A stretch of DNA of 64,000 bases from Daphnia carinata (lineage: Eukaryota; Arthropoda; Branchiopoda; Diplostraca; Daphniidae), in NCBI RefSeq assembly GCF_022539665.2, contig NC_081337.1, positions 8,160,679 to 8,224,678 of the forward strand, given 5' to 3'. The notes under the pieces are model-generated. The model searched no databases, had not been told where the DNA came from, and saw only the letters and a list, made by a program, of their open reading frames with translations. The translations under genes and the position numbers were made by a program. This document shows positions 1 through 14,100 of the stretch, one piece after another. Each line of letters starts with the position of its first letter. Positions within the stretch are counted from its first letter, which is position 1.

Positions 1-883
1 CATTTTTATTGATTTGGAATGGGAAAAAAAAGAAAGAAATTGTCATTCTTCTTGATGGACGTTTTATCTGGAACCCACCCGTTTCTCTGAAAGCTATTCT
101 TAATTTGGATTGATTTATGAAATTGTATAACACGTGGGCATAATTCAGGAACTTGTAATCTTATGGATTCAGTTGGCAATTTCAAGCAGGATCGATATTC
201 ACGCTGAAAAATGTATCCGCCTTCAAACGATGCCAGGTTGAATGGGGTCGCATGAACTAATCAATGGTTGGTAGACCGTTGAGAGCGTGAAATAGATTTA
301 TGATTATAGCAATCTTCAAAATTTTGTAATACTTTTAATTTTTAGTTTTATTTTTCTAGAAAATTTACTTGTACGTTTCTTTAAAGTTACGAACTGTCAC
401 TGATACGTCAATCACAATGTCACAATGTCAACATTATTAAATTCTCGGTAATTCAAAGGTGTGGTGGCGGAAGACATTTTTTTTTTGTTCGCTACGGAGA
501 CAAATCTCTCTTGTTACTTTGAAATAGATAATTAACATGTCTCTCGTTCTCTTGATAATTCAGGACACATGAAAAAACTCGTTATCGCATTTTCGTAGAC
601 GTGAGACGCGTGTAAAAAAATCCCCCAACGTCAGTTCGTTTCAATTTTGAAAAGCAGAAAAGACAAAAATGTAAAAGAGGCGGGACGACATGTTTTTCCC
701 CTGCACGGGATCGTATATAAATTACATAATTTCGATCTTGTTGACGGTTAGCGAGCGCGGTAAAAAAAAAAGGGGGGATCGTGAAACAGGAGAAGGCCAA
801 GGCTGCGTTAACGACGATCTAACATTTCATGTTTGCTGCATCTCGTTAACTAATTTTTAACGACTTTATCATCTCGTTTGCAG
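1..883. other. no recognisable gene; probably intron or upstream of wake
   Basis: I see no coding similarity here. The stretch ends in a pyrimidine-rich tract and CAG at 881-883, which looks like a 3' splice site, so at least one 5' exon of the wake gene may lie in this stretch or to the left of the window. An in-frame TAA at 847-849 shows that the following reading frame does not simply run back through it. Confidence 0.5.
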
Positions 884-900
884 CGACGGCAGTTGTGGCT

Positions 901-3900
901 ATGGCCACGGCTTCGGCAGCTGTTGGAGCCATGGCTGCAGCAGCAGGGGAAAACGGACTGACAGTCCCGCCGTCCGGCAATCGTTCGCAATCTTCATCCG
1001 ATTCATCGCCTAACGAATGGCAAGACATCCGTGATTTGTTGAGCTTATCTTCCATCACTGGATCGAAACCACTGGGATCTGGATCTTCTGATCCCGGATC
1101 GCCTAGCTCCTCTGTGGGCGGAGTTCGGAACAAAAGATCCTCCGCTGACAACAGTTCACCAGGCAACAGCCACCGACTTCCGAAATTGTTTCTAAACAGC
1201 AGTCAAGGAACAGTGGCTGATGGTGCGAAGAGCAATCAACAACTTCAACCGCCTGCCAACGTGATGAAGACGAGTCCAGTTCAAATTCAATTGCAGCTGC
1301 TGGCCAGCAACAACAACGACATCCATCAGCCAACGACGAGACCTCGCCGGCACAGTTTAGAAAGGTTTGGTTAATTTATTTCAAAAAAAAAAATTAGTTT
1401 CAAATGAAAGTCATCGTCCTTTTTATTTTCAAATTTTCAGTAATGATTCGTTACGTGGCAAAGCATCCCTCGCGGATAATCAGCAAGCACCGGATGTCCT
1501 TCCTACGACGTCAGGTGCAACAACGGCCGGAACTCGAGTCAATTTAGCTGTTCCGGAATTACAAGGCAAAGCTTTTCCGACTTCACCGTCTGTTAGCGGA
1601 AAACGTAAAACATCACACGGTAAGTTTCAACGAAATCCTTCTTTTCATCCATTTTCATTTCTTTTGTTCCATTACTTAAAATGTCATACTGAAGAAAAGA
1701 ACGAAAAAGCTTAGCATCCTAAAGGACGTGATCCATGGTATTTGCGAGTTCGAACGTGATCACAAAGGCAGGTGTGGATAAAAAAAATCAAATGTGAAAC
1801 TAAAAAGGAGTTCGGTAGAAGCTAATGCACAAAACGTGCAGTTGGCCATCGTCAGGGGATTGCGCTCTAATGTAGTGAAAACGAAGCAGCTCTTGTCTGA
1901 ATTATTAAAGAAAAACGTCCAACTGGATGCGAGTGCGGTGGGTTTCCCCTTGGTGTTGCATCAATAAATTGACTGCTGGCCGCATGTTAATTGCAACCCG
2001 TCTCTTTCATAGAGTATTTTACGGGATATTATTTCTAGTTGATGTGGTTCTTTCCCTTAATTTTCTTCCCCATCGCGCCTACGTAACGAGCTTTGGATGG
2101 AAGCGAAAATTAACATTTTTATCGGCATACATTTTTTTTCACGAACCGGATGGCTCCCGCTCACGCGCAAAGATGGCGCGCGCTTTCAAGGTTTCTCCTG
2201 TATAACGAGCTTAGATGATGCACGCAAGGGTGACGCTACCATAAATCGTAGGCAAGAAAAAAAAAATGAAACGTTTACGTTCATTTATCAGTGTACTATA
2301 GCTATAAGGACATAACCGGTTTATATCGTACGTTAAGATGACAAGATGGCGGGCAACGTCAAGCCCTCTCGTCCTATTGAACGGTTGACAATGTTCTTTT
2401 CTTTTCTCACTTGATTGCACGTGTCAACACTGGCCGACTGTTTCCTTTAGCGAGAGAAAAAAAGGGAAAGTTTGAGTGGGGAGAGTGATTCTATTTGATT
2501 CCAAAATATTTTCCCAGCTGTGAGCTTACGATTATGATTGTGACGTTTCAGTTCCTCGTGGGTAATAATTCCGCTAGAATGACGATGATGTATTCAAATG
2601 AATCAAAGACCATTTCATGGGCATGTGCATTACGTGGCTGTATAAAAAAAATTCAGGGAACCATAGAGTCGATGCTTTTTGTTGTTCATTTTTTTTTGTT
2701 GCTGACGTCATTGACGCAATGGTGCGATTAATATTCCCAAAGAGTTTTTTTCTTACGTTGTTGCGTTTGACTCTTTTTGATTGATGGTTTTCCTAAATGG
2801 GATCCCATTTGGTATACACGCGGGGTATAGTTTAATAAGAAATACAACGCATAAGTCAGTCTTCGTTTCTTTGCAATAGCTATCGCTATTTTGCCAACAA
2901 TTTATACGTTTGCGTGATGGAATAATGCCTATTGTTCCCGGCCTGTATTTTTATCACAAAGAGCTACTATTACCTTACCCTCTCGGCCATTTCTTTTCTT
3001 TTTTTTTTTTTTTTGCACGGAATTTCTATTGCCGACTATCTCACTACATCTAACGTAATCCATGGTGAATTGTAGTGCGATTGACGATCGCTATCAATCT
3101 GCAGTTAAAGAAACAAGTTGCAAAGTATCTACGATACATGAAACTATCACTAAAGTTGGGCGTAACGCATTGCATTCGTTGTAGACTGCGTCTATATTTT
3201 TTTTGAAAGTGTAACAAAGATAAACTTATCCATCGGATGCAGCTCGACACGACAGGGTCGATTTCGAAATGTTGATCGAAACTCGTGTATCTTTTGACGT
3301 GATCAGCAAAACTAAAGGTAAGGCATCAACAATAGCAAAGTAGGGAATAAAAAAACAACCTCATTTTGTGATGGATGACGCACGATTCCATTTCCATACA
3401 AATTCCTGTCTCAGAAACAGCTACGAAATTCTATTTTTGTTCGATTTCACCAATTGGTGTGCGTTCGTGTGCCCTACCACCATCAGATAATAGTTTGACA
3501 CAGCACCACCTGCCGTCATGTTTGTGTCTTTCTAAAGAAGAAATGGCATCCCTTTTTTACTTTACTGCACACACGACACGCTCTTAATGTCCCGTTTTTC
3601 TCTTTTCGGGTTCCTTCTGTCGAAAAGGTTTTTTTTTTTTACTTCCTCCGCAGCACGACAACAAAAGAAAATGTGGTCTGACAAACCCACCAGATTCCTC
3701 TTTTTCATTTCGTCTTGGTGACCGTCAGAGTCAAAGCCCTCGTTTTCCCTTTTCTAAATTTCACTTTTTCCCCCTCTTGTTTTATTAAGAAATCGACAGT
3801 TAGGGGAAAACAAAAGATGTTCGTTGTTTTTTTCCGTTGGCGAAGTTTCCAGAGTTTCCGCGCAATTTACGTACAGCAGACCAACTTATGTGACTTAGTG

Positions 3901-6900
3901 TTTGAGTAAACCTAGAACGACATGACTGCTACGAGTTCGACCGTTAAAGTCGCGCCCTCTGCGAACGAAACATAAAAAACAAAACAAAAGAAAAGTGAAA
4001 AACGGTTAGATTGATTTCAAAGAGAATTTGTATGATCTACAGGTGTGCAAAAGCTGCAGCATCTTTCGATTGACGGATACTGTATTCCTTTTCTTCTTTG
4101 AAAAAAAAACACAGTACTGCTACCTGTCGAGAGAGTTGGCACACCTGCGTACGTAGAGGGGCTCTTTTTATTTTTTGGCTGGCGTGGTGTAGTTTTTCAA
4201 CCAGGTATATTCCCAACGTATGAATAGCTTCGAGCGTAGGGGGACGATGAGAGAAAAAAAAAACGCTGTGGGGGCCACGACTGTGCTGACTCTTGTATTA
4301 CCAGACGTCAGAAGGATGCATGCCATGGCGGGTGTTTGTTGAGCCTCCATTTAAGTCTCTCGTTGTGCTCCTCAATTGCAAGTTGCTGCTTTTTATTTTA
4401 TTACCATTTCAAGTGACGTGTTGTTTTCTCTCATCGTTTACCCAACTTGAGTTGAAATCGTTGAAAAACAACAAAAACAAATGGATACTTGCTTTTTGAT
4501 CTGATTTGTGCAACTCGCTGTCGACTTGGCAGCACCGACTTTGTTTGATTCAAGTGTGTGTGTGTGTTGTGGACTACTGTGACGTACGAGCGTGATGCAT
4601 CTCATACCGCCGACAACAGGTGAGTTCAACGTGTCCAAAATCGACATTGATACACAGACCCAATATCCATATACTTTGTGTTCTCTCTCTTCCCTCCCCC
4701 CCCCCATGAGCTCAGGTAGTTTCGTTACATTGTTCAACGTTTTTACACAGCTGTTTGACGACACACAGGGTGTCCATTGTAACTGTGGATTAAACCGTCA
4801 ATTGGCCTTTCTCGGGAGTCCTTTCCTAGCTACTCACTTTTTGGCCTCGACGACAAGCCGAAACAATAATGGCCTTGCTCTTCAGTGCCTCTTCTCTTTT
4901 GTGGTTTCCACGACTTTCAATACGTTTTTGTTGTGTCGTCTGTAGAAAAAGATTCCGACGCATTCGACTGAATTTCAATTGTGATTGTAGCTGGTAATCG
5001 ATTGTTGTACCGTACAATAGTAGCTACCATTTATTTGTTGTCAACTCTGACCGGGGTACGTTTCAGTCAGTGAGTTTAGTCAAAGAGAAAACCAACAGCC
5101 CGTAATCAGCGTCAAAACACGAGCTTTTTTTTTTTTATGGCCATCGTTGCAGTAAAGAAACACAGGGAAACACCAACAGTAAACTCTGCCGTCTATTTTT
5201 CTTCCTTTATTTTTCTCTCTCCCTAGATTCTCGGCTTTGAGTTATAAATATAGTTAGCAAGGCTGCTGGCCTTATTCCGTCGCCCTATCCCGAAAGAAGT
5301 GTTTACACCGATCGTTACACAACACCAAACACGATGTTGTTTTTTTTTTTTTTTTTTCCTTTCTTTATTCCGTGTTTTGGTTTCATTTAATTTTCGAGTT
5401 TCTCAAGGTATTTACACGGTCGCAACCTTCTATTTTTTTGTGGGGGGATTTCTGCACAGCAACGTTGCTGGTACAAGTCAACTAAAAGGATTGCCTAACA
5501 AAAATATATGCAGTTATTTGTTCTTTTTCCCAAGCATCAAATTCTCTTGAAATTGAAAAGTCACGATCTCGCGGAATGCGAGCCAAACTTTTCCAGTAGA
5601 ATAAGCGATGATTAACCATTCTTACAAAGTGATGCGCCTATTCAACAAAGAGAAATGTTTGAAATTCTGATGATTCTATTATTCCCTCACTGAGCTAAAC
5701 AAACTGTTTTGTACTATTTGCAAGCAATTGTAGATAACACAACATTTTGAATGCCCAATTGCAAAACAACTTATCTCGAAATTATTTTGGAACAATCACT
5801 TGTGAAGATCCATATATATATTTTTTTCTCTCTGTTATTTCTGTTTGAACAAGCAAGCCGTTTCAAGTTACAAAAGTTAAGTCATCCGATCGGCTCTCAA
5901 GTTGTTGACCAAAATCTATCGTGGAACTTTGCTTGTAAAGTCCTCGAGTCTGTCACAATAGCTGCAATCTTTTACGGAGATAACAAGCGAATGCAATATG
6001 GAGGCAAAACAACAGCGCGTAACATTTTTAAAAGGTTTCCTTTTTCATAGCAATCCGATAGGGCGGGTCTGTTGTGCATTCGTTCAAGGATAGTGGCCGA
6101 TGCTTATAATGCGGAAGAATGGTTATGCGATTACTCATTCCGGTAGTCACCTCCTTCGTTTTTTTTTCTCTATTTAAATCCTTGCTGCTATTTTGGTTCT
6201 CCTAAAGCCTCTAAATAGCAATAATAATAATTCTGCTTATGTACTTATTGCTGCCACCCAATCCCCCGTTACGAGCTAACCATTTTTTTAAAAGAATATA
6301 TACAGAGACATAACGCGAACGCTTATCAAACCACATGTGGTACTTTGGTGGTTTCCTCTTGCTCTCTCCTTATATGGCAAGTCCCTTTTTTTTTCTTTTT
6401 GTCTATATACTCTACAAGAGATATGCCTCCCTCTTCCCGCTTCAGTCTCTTGGTCAGTTCCAGTTTCCTTTCACGCCAACATCCCTCTTCTCATGTACAC
6501 ACCCATGGTCGTTCTTTTTTTTCTCTTTCCCCTTGGCCCCAAACGGCGCACGTCAAACTGTTTGTGCTTTATCTCGCAACTTTGGCTTGTTTATATGATC
6601 TAGTATATGTGCGTGTAGTGTACTCTGTGTATATACTGGAAGTTTTCTATTTTTTTTTAGGGGGTCCGCCCTCTATATTTTCTCTCTCCAGTTTTTTTTT
6701 TTGCTTTGTGTGTTGTTTTTCGTGTGCAGCTCCTTTGTGCGCTTGTTCGTTCGCTCGGTGGTGAACGAACACGTACGTGTTCCCGCCAATGTCGATTAGA
6801 AAATCTTTGTCGTCTCCTATTTTCACAATTTTTTTGGGATTATTGTGGCTAACTCGGTGAACCGAAAATCCGTTCCGTTTCCCCTTTTGGTGTTATCTAT

Positions 6901-9900
6901 TGATCGTGAAAATTTTTCCAGCAGTGGAATATAATATTCACTCAACTGCTGGCCCGAATGGGCGGTCTAAAAAGAGGGCAAACCTCAAACGAAAATATAA
7001 AAAAATCAGAAAAAAAAAGAGGAAGAACAAAAGGCGGCGGATAAGTCGTTCTACTCCCCCGTTTGTGGACGATAAAAAAACCCCTCAAAGAAGTAAAACA
7101 CCACACACACACACAAAAAAAAATCAATTTGGAATGCGGATTTCTCTTTTTCTGAACGCGTATTGTCAGATGGCAACCGCCACTTGACGCCGAGTAGGCC
7201 GCGAATTCGGATTGGTGCAATATCGGCTGGCGAGACACGATCCCTTTTTTTTCTTTTTTTTTTTCAAAGGTGTTGTTGTTATTGTGTAGCGTCAAGATGA
7301 ATCGTGTTAGTAACACTAGAACGCTACCTCGGCCACCTAGGGTCCTTCAAACAGTCAGTAGCGATAGATTGGGGATTCCAGAGAAATCTCCCGTACAACC
7401 GACGTCGGCTCCCGTCGGTTTTGGTAGTGCAGACGGCGGCAATCGTTTTAATTTCCCGGGAACGTTGAGCCAACCCGAAACGATGGTGATGATGCGCCGT
7501 CAAGGGACAAACTCATCAATCAGACGGAAAACTAGCGTTAGTTCGTTTTTTGCCAAAGATGTCAATGTGCGGAATAGCGGAGATCATTGGCAAGAGCTTT
7601 TAGTCGACCCCGCAGTGCCCGGCGAAATTCTTTGTAGGTGTCGCAATGATTCGTTCTTATCTTGTTGGCTGTGTTTTCCATTGTGTGTTTCTTCGTTTTT
7701 TTTTTATTTCTTAACCGTGTTTGTTATTTTTTTTAAATTTGCATCGAGCAGATAGGAAGAAAGATTCATCACTGGAGCTGCTGGTCCATGGACTTCACCT
7801 GACAAAAACGGATCTGAAGAAAATGGAGAAACTGACGAAAATCAATATTCATCTGCACGGTGAGTTAACGAAAGAGAAAAGTACAAAGGAATGATCGTTC
7901 ATCTTAGTCGTCCATTGAAATTCAAGACAACGATGATTAATCATGTAATTGTATGCTTTTTTTCCTTGTGAATCTTGGCAGCACTGTTTGCCGCCGTCGA
8001 GTTTGGCCAGGTGGAAAAGGCCAGGGCGATCCTCGAGGACAACGAGGTCGACATTAACAGGTAACGATAGAAATCCACACGATTTGCGTTCATCAAGACG
8101 AACGTGACTCTTTTTTTCTGTCCGACATAAATCGTCTGTCGTGACGGCACCGTTACCCTTCGTGTCGCATCGTCAAAGAAGATGCGTGGGAAACCCACAT
8201 GCACTGTAAATTTACGCTTGTCAAACAGCAGTGATTATTCGAGTTCATTGAACCCTTCACTAGAATTGCATTGCCTAATCGAGATGGACGCTTACGATGA
8301 CAGTCCAACGGTCATTAAAACCAAATTTATTCATCGTTCCTTTTCGTGTGTGTCGTTGCTAAATAGTTACAACAGTGACGGTCTGTCCTTGATGGATGTG
8401 GCCGTTTTGACGAACAATGCAGAAATGGTCAAGTTACTCATCCAACAAGGAGCCAGAGAAGGAACGGAATGTAAGTGACCATCGAATTGTTGACATTCTG
8501 TTTTGCTGACGCTATAATTCGTTTTCTTTTTTTCTTTTTTTTTTCCACGGCGCTCCTTTCGTCATCATCGGAATCAGATGGCAGTAAAGAATCGCTGAGT
8601 CTGCATCTCGTTCAACTACTCAACGACGCCGAGAAACAACTGGAAGAGAAAAGTCAGCCGTCGTCTAGTCCGGTCAGAGTCGAGCTGGACAAACACGTCG
8701 CCCTATGGAAGCGCCGAGTGCGCATCCTCCGCAAAATGAAAACCGGACTGGAACAACTCAGTGAGTCCAAACAGCAATTTTTTATGTTGGCTTTTCTTTT
8801 CTTTTATTTCTCATTAGATTTTAATCGAGTTACATTTTTTGTTTTGTCTCGTTGCTTCCGAATTGATCAGAGGTGCCCAACAGTCCGAACCAGGCCCGCG
8901 TTGAAGTTGTTGGGGAACATTCCGTCCACATTTGGTGGCTTCAACCTGAAGCAGATTCTGGTGGCATTTGCACTAAATTTAAAGGTGAGCTTGACAAACA
9001 TGGCAGTGCGTTTGCCTTTTATTTTTTTTTGCTCAGCGTAGAATATGTTTTTATCTTTAACCGGTCCGTTGTCTTTATCAACAATCTTTACAGTTATGTG
9101 TATTTATTTCCCTTATTTCTGTTTCGCTATTTCAAAAAGTCCAATGGTCAACTCATCCGGATTTTGCATACCCCGGTGGCGAGCTGGAGGTGCGCGACAC
9201 ACAGATCTGGAAGCGAAGCGGAGGAGGCGATGAATTTAACGAGGTGAACGTGACCGTCTCTACTTGTCCATCCAATTCGCGGTGCTACTTTCGAGTGGCC
9301 GCCGGCAACCTGTCGGGATACGGGTCGTTCAAAACCACTCTCCCCTCATCTGTCTTGTTATCAGGTGGGGGTTTTTAGCAACACGAGCAAAACAAAGCAA
9401 AACTTCGTCGCATCGGAATCACAACACCGCAATCAGATTTCTAACGTGATTTTCTCTTTTTTTTCATCATCTAATAGTCTGGCGGATAATAGACGGCCGA
9501 AAACCGCGTTTCGCCGGCCGTTTACCTATATTGGACGACCTATTTAGTAGAGTAAGAGAAACCGGAAACAGATAAACACAGTCTTATCTAGGCTGTTTTT
9601 GTTTCGTTTCACGCAGACACATTGTGCCTCATTTTTAACGACCCGTTTTCACGCAAATATTGACCAGGTGCGGACATGGCGGCCTGATTACGCTTCGGAA
9701 ATCCGACAGCTGGAAGACGGCCTGGGCGAGGCTCAGAAACAGCGCAAGAATCCAGCAAAAATTAACCTAAGGCAGTTCTTCGGCGCCAATGTCAAATTTC
9801 AAAAGAATCTGCGCAGGTGCGTGTATTGCTGGCCCATTAAAAACCATCTTCACGGTCCATTGTGTTCTGCTTTTCGTTTGACGACGTCAATTTGTTTAGA

Positions 9901-12900
9901 CGCTATTGTTTTAAATGCTTGTCTTGTTACTAGGGGAGTTTACTTTGCTTGCATCGTCTTCCATGAAGACAAGGTCTTGGTGACCACCGAAGAATTTCCA
10001 CCTGTCGTTGAAGTCGACGATACTTATCCCGCTTCAGTTAATAATGATTTCCACTGGCTTATGAAGGTACCCTTATTTTTTTTTTTGCCATCATTTCAGC
10101 CTTGGAACGTGTGTTCTTAAACAAATCATGACGTTTCGATAGATTGGTTGCACTTGGAGTGACGTGAAAACTCTCCGTCATGATATGGAGCGCAGTTCGA
10201 GTTCGGCAAACGCCCATTTCCGCATTAAAATATTGCAAGCAGCCGCCCAGTTACAAGTCAGTTTCATATTTCACATTGATGTTCAAAATTGGGAACATTC
10301 GCACCATTATGTGGTTCAGAAAATTGACCGATTTCTTGTTGTTGTTATCTCCTTTAAACCACGTACGTGTTCATCAAACGCAGAGCGCCCTGGGCCTGCA
10401 AGATCTAGGTCAGCTTCACTACCAACCGCTGAAAGATAGCCAAGGGACCCTGGTGATATCGAGTACCTGCCATTTGTCCAATATCAAGGCCATTCCGTCT
10501 TCGTTGAACTTCAAGTGGCTGCCGCTCTCTAAAGTGCAACGGCGAATCGTCACGCACGAAGAGAGTACGGCCGGCGATCTCCTCCTCGCTTCTCTCCAGG
10601 TGAGAAGTTCTCCGCAAGACTGATAAGCCAAAAGTCAACAAAGAAAACGAGTTACTTCGTCAGAAAATGTTGATGATTCTAATCGGCTCTCAACAGCGAC
10701 GCAGATACGAAACTGGTCGTCTTAAATGGCCATATTAGAATCGATAAACCAGTTCATTTGTTTTGTTTTTTTTTAAAAAAAAGGTCGTTGATCTAGTCTT
10801 CGGCAAGAAGATAAAACATCCATTCCCCATGAACGTTCATTTCATTTGTGTTTTTACTCTGGAATAGGAACAAATAGATTTCCTGCAAGTCAGCAACAAG
10901 CCCCTGCCGCGCGGACTCTACCTGGGCTACTTGAAAATGAAGAGCTCGGTCGATTTGATTCGCGTTCTCGTGCCCAAGGACGCGCCCAACCTGTTGCCGC
11001 ACGCCAAAATACGAGACAATCCGTGGGTTTCCAGGTACGTGAAATGTTTTACTGACAATTCATTTTCAAACAACAACGCAACACGTGTGCTCTTTCGTTT
11101 TTCAGTGAAGAATGGCAGTGGATCAAGAAGTTGGCTAAAAACCAGCCTCAAAACAAAAACACAGAGATGAATAATGGAGATGCCGACGGTGGAGATGACA
11201 GGACGGATTACGCAGTAATGGATGGTCTGACGGGAAAACTTAACCTACAACCCAGCACAGCCCAGCTGCTCTTTCAGAGTCAATTGCAGAGGGCCGCGTG
11301 CAAATTATTGGGAAGCATGGGTATCGAAGGCTCTGTGATGCAGCACCGTATTTACGAAGATGAAGTCATTGAACTGAGTCCAGACGTCTCAGTGATTCTG
11401 TTGCTTCCGCCACCGGACAGCGTTTGCGCCGTTGCTGGTCAAAGTGAGGCACTCTTTCATCGTCCGGAGTTCCTGTCAGTACCCCTTCAGGTCTTTGAAA
11501 TGATACACTTGCGCACCTACCAGCGTGATCTCATCGGCCGCTATTCGCGGCTCAGTTCTATTTTGGAATTGGATTCCAATTTGGCTCAGCTGGCCATGCG
11601 CGAGGTCAGTTTATCATCACATTGATAGTTGATTGACGTCTAATCATGTGTTATCCGCAGGCATTTTCAAGCGTGGAGTTAGCGGAAGCTAAGCAGCGCT
11701 TCCAACGGCTTCAGGATGTTCAAGTACAGGTGGATTCAACATGGAGAGGATCACGTTGGGTCATGGACGTCCTATCGCTGGCAAGAGATCGAACCATGAC
11801 TGGAGTAGGAGTTGCTATTGCAGCTCTGTCTCAACAAATTCCTCCTACTACTCCTGTGTTATCTACTCCGACTGAGTCGGCTGAAGAGCCCGCTAGGCGT
11901 CCGACGCTCACCTTGAAAACGAGCAATTCTTCTACAAGAACTCATCATTCGATAGCGGCGAATAATGACAGTCGGATTGTGAGCGGCATACCTGGCGGTA
12001 AACATCGAGTCCTTGTCAAAACGAAGAGCGATAACAAACTGCTCGGCAATCGCAATTCTATGGGTGATTCTCCAGCCTTCATTCGCATCAACACAGTCCG
12101 ATCTCGGACCCCTGTCTGCCCTGAATGTTCCGTCCCACTGGATTTGCCCGGCTATGTTTCCAATTGCGGTTCATGCTCGTGTTCGAGAGCTCGCTATACT
12201 CAGCCAGGTAATTCAATGCATGGCGTTCTCACTATCTTTGAAATATCACATCTAAACGGACTTTTCATTTCTGACAGAAACTGGTGAACTTTTTAAGCAA
12301 CAGCATAGCCGTAGCAACGAAACTCTTCCGACTCCACCCATTCTCATCGCCCAAAATGGAGCTCGTAAATGCATATCACGAAGTGAAAATCAGTTGAATA
12401 ATCTGGAATTTCAGCCGTTCTTGGACGCTGAAGGCACAGACGATAATACACCTGTGTACGCAGCAGCCGGCCAGGAAGACCAAGAACAACAGCAAGAACC
12501 GAAGTATGAAGAATCATCTGAGGAGCCTCCAGCGCCACCGCCCACTAAACTGCAACGAGGCGGATCGGGCGGAAAGAAGGGCCGCTCAACGGGCAGCATG
12601 AGGTCCAACAGCCAGGAAAGCGAGTGCAGCCATCCGTCGAGATCGAGCCATACTCCATCGCTGACTTCACTTTCGTCGGTTGACGGTGATCCCGATTCCG
12701 GAAGTATACGCTCGGGTGATGTCGAAAGCGGAGAAGCCTCTGCTAGTGGAATTATCCAAGTTTATGCTGCCTATGAATCCGGTTTAGCCAATGGCACAAG
12801 TGTGAAACTACATGTTACTACTAGAACCATCGCTCGCGAGGTAGTGGATTTAGTGGTGCGCCAACTAAACATGGCTGTTGGTTTGAAAGGTATTAACACC

Positions 12901-13187
12901 TGCTGATTGATGTTCTGGTTATTTGGAACCAATATAAAATACTAACGACTTGGTTTTCTACGTTTCCAGGCAAAGATGGCCCTGTGTACGCTGCCGAAGA
13001 ATTTAAAAATTTCTGTTTGGTGGCCGTCATTGGAGCGAGAGAAAGATGTCTGCGAGACGATTTCCGGCCGCTTCATCTACAAAATCCGTGGAAGAAAGGG
13101 CGACTTTACGTCAGACAGAAAAAGGACGTCCTCGCGGCCATTGAACAGAGTGGGCGTCAACAAAAGCCTCAACCGGCTGCCCTCTGA
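901..13187 (+). CDS. wake: wide awake/banderuola (ANKFN1) orthologue, long isoform
   Basis: Coding exons: 901-1364, 1441-1619, 7752-7859, 7982-8060, 8367-8470, 8578-8760, 8871-8984, 9140-9364, 9478-9551, 9668-9816, 9934-10066, 10143-10256, 10384-10599, 10868-11034, 11106-11604, 11661-12207, 12278-12889, 12970-13187. They join in phase to 1,394 residues. The first two exons encode a low-complexity Ala/Ser-rich head. Ankyrin repeats lie in 7752-8470 (ALFAAVEFGQVEKARAIL, then SLMDVAVLTNNAEMVKLLI). A fibronectin type III domain lies in 8871-9364 (VHIWWLQPEADSG, CYFRVAAGNLSGYG). A long ANKFN1-specific core follows (RGVYFACIVFHEDKVLVTTE, LPRGLYLGYLKMKSSVDLIR). The last two exons hold the Ras-association domain after a Ser/Gln-rich disordered linker. 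In Drosophila the protein is a clock-output factor acting on GABA-A receptor function and sleep, and affects neuroblast polarity. The exon may start at the CAG acceptor at 883, so the true N-terminus could be further upstream. Confidence 0.9.
1620..7289 (+). other. large wake intron, no further exon recognised
   Basis: This 5.7-kb stretch lies between the upstream wake exons and the alternative first exon. It is AT-rich with many poly-T and poly-A runs, a short GT run near 4554-4567 and a CA run near 7101-7113. No open frame in it reads like a conserved protein. Because it precedes an apparent alternative promoter near 7.2 kb, regulatory elements are expected here, but I cannot point to any by sequence alone. 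Confidence 0.6.
7297..7633 (+). CDS. wake: alternative first coding exon of wake (short isoform)
   Basis: ATG at 7297 opens 112 codons plus one base, ending at a donor (T|GTAGGT) at 7634. The protein is Ser/Pro/Arg-rich (MNRVSNTRTLPRPPRVLQ) and ends LVDPAVPGEILY before the ankyrin exons. Exon 1441-1619 also ends in phase 1, and both can splice to 7752. Splicing 1619 into an acceptor at 7289 or 7269 would instead shift frame and hit TGA at once. The simplest reading is a separate promoter and start, giving a 1,292-residue isoform. Exact transcript start and any 5' untranslated exon are not visible. A T-rich tract ending in AAAG lies just upstream (7245-7269), so a non-coding leader exon could splice here. 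Confidence 0.75.
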
Positions 13188-14100
13188 TTAGTAAAATTGC
13201 ATCTCAAAACTACGAATCTCAAATGGGTCGTTCTGTTCAGATGATCGTTGACTGGATGCTGACATTGACAGATGACAGAGTAAGATTATTTAACCGCCAT
13301 CATATGGATTTTAGTAATCGAATTCATCTAGCCCCATGTGTTCTATCCAAATGGATCTTTCAAGGGTGTAGACAAGGGGATAGTTATCTTTCACGGTCTT
13401 TTGTGATTATCTTTAACACAGTTTCCGTCTCACGCTATTGAAATCGGTATTTATTGTAGTAGATGTAACCACCGATTTCTGCGTACACACTGATTAGACA
13501 TGTAATTACTGTTTTCTTAATCATGACGTCATCTGTTGATATTTGCTTGTTAAATGTTTTGTACAAAGGAAAAATTCACGCCAGTAGATCCATGGACAAA
13601 TGGCAATGATCTCTTCTCAAGGGAATCAAAGATAAAACAGTGAAGATCAGATTCACGTGCTCATGCGGCACAAATTGATTGGTCACCAGCTTTGTATTCC
13701 GGAATACTCGTCTGAACGGAGATTTGATTCTATAAAGTACAATAACTATTATTAATAATACCTATCCTTTGTCAATTCCAATCAATTTTCGCCAGTTGCC
13801 CCCCCCCCTCCCTCCTTTATCTCATGTGTATTCATTGACACGCACCACGAATTGAACGACGATACAGGAATGTGAGAAAGCAACATGTTGATTTATAACT
13901 GCTGTCTGTGATATGAGTGAATGCTGAAACAAATACAAATGATGTTCATTAATAGGCATCTCGCTATTCAACTTCTACCTATTGTCATTCAGCATGAACC
14001 TACAAGTCAAGTGTAATCGAAATCGAATACACCTTTAGAGTGTCATGTCAGGTTTAACAAAGGGGAGTTGGTTTTTGCGTTAGGAGTAGAGTTTGGACTG
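13188..14100 (+). other. 3' untranslated/intergenic sequence after wake
   Basis: This follows the wake TGA at 13185-13187. It has no credible coding frame. A poly-C run lies at about 13799-13809. I found no exact AATAAA before 14164, so the polyadenylation site of wake is undetermined. Confidence 0.5.

Noticed and set aside
6335-6764. Three overlapping plus-strand frames rich in Phe/Ser/Leu inside the wake intron
   Set aside because: All three frames are open at once over pyrimidine-rich sequence, which is typical of low complexity rather than coding.
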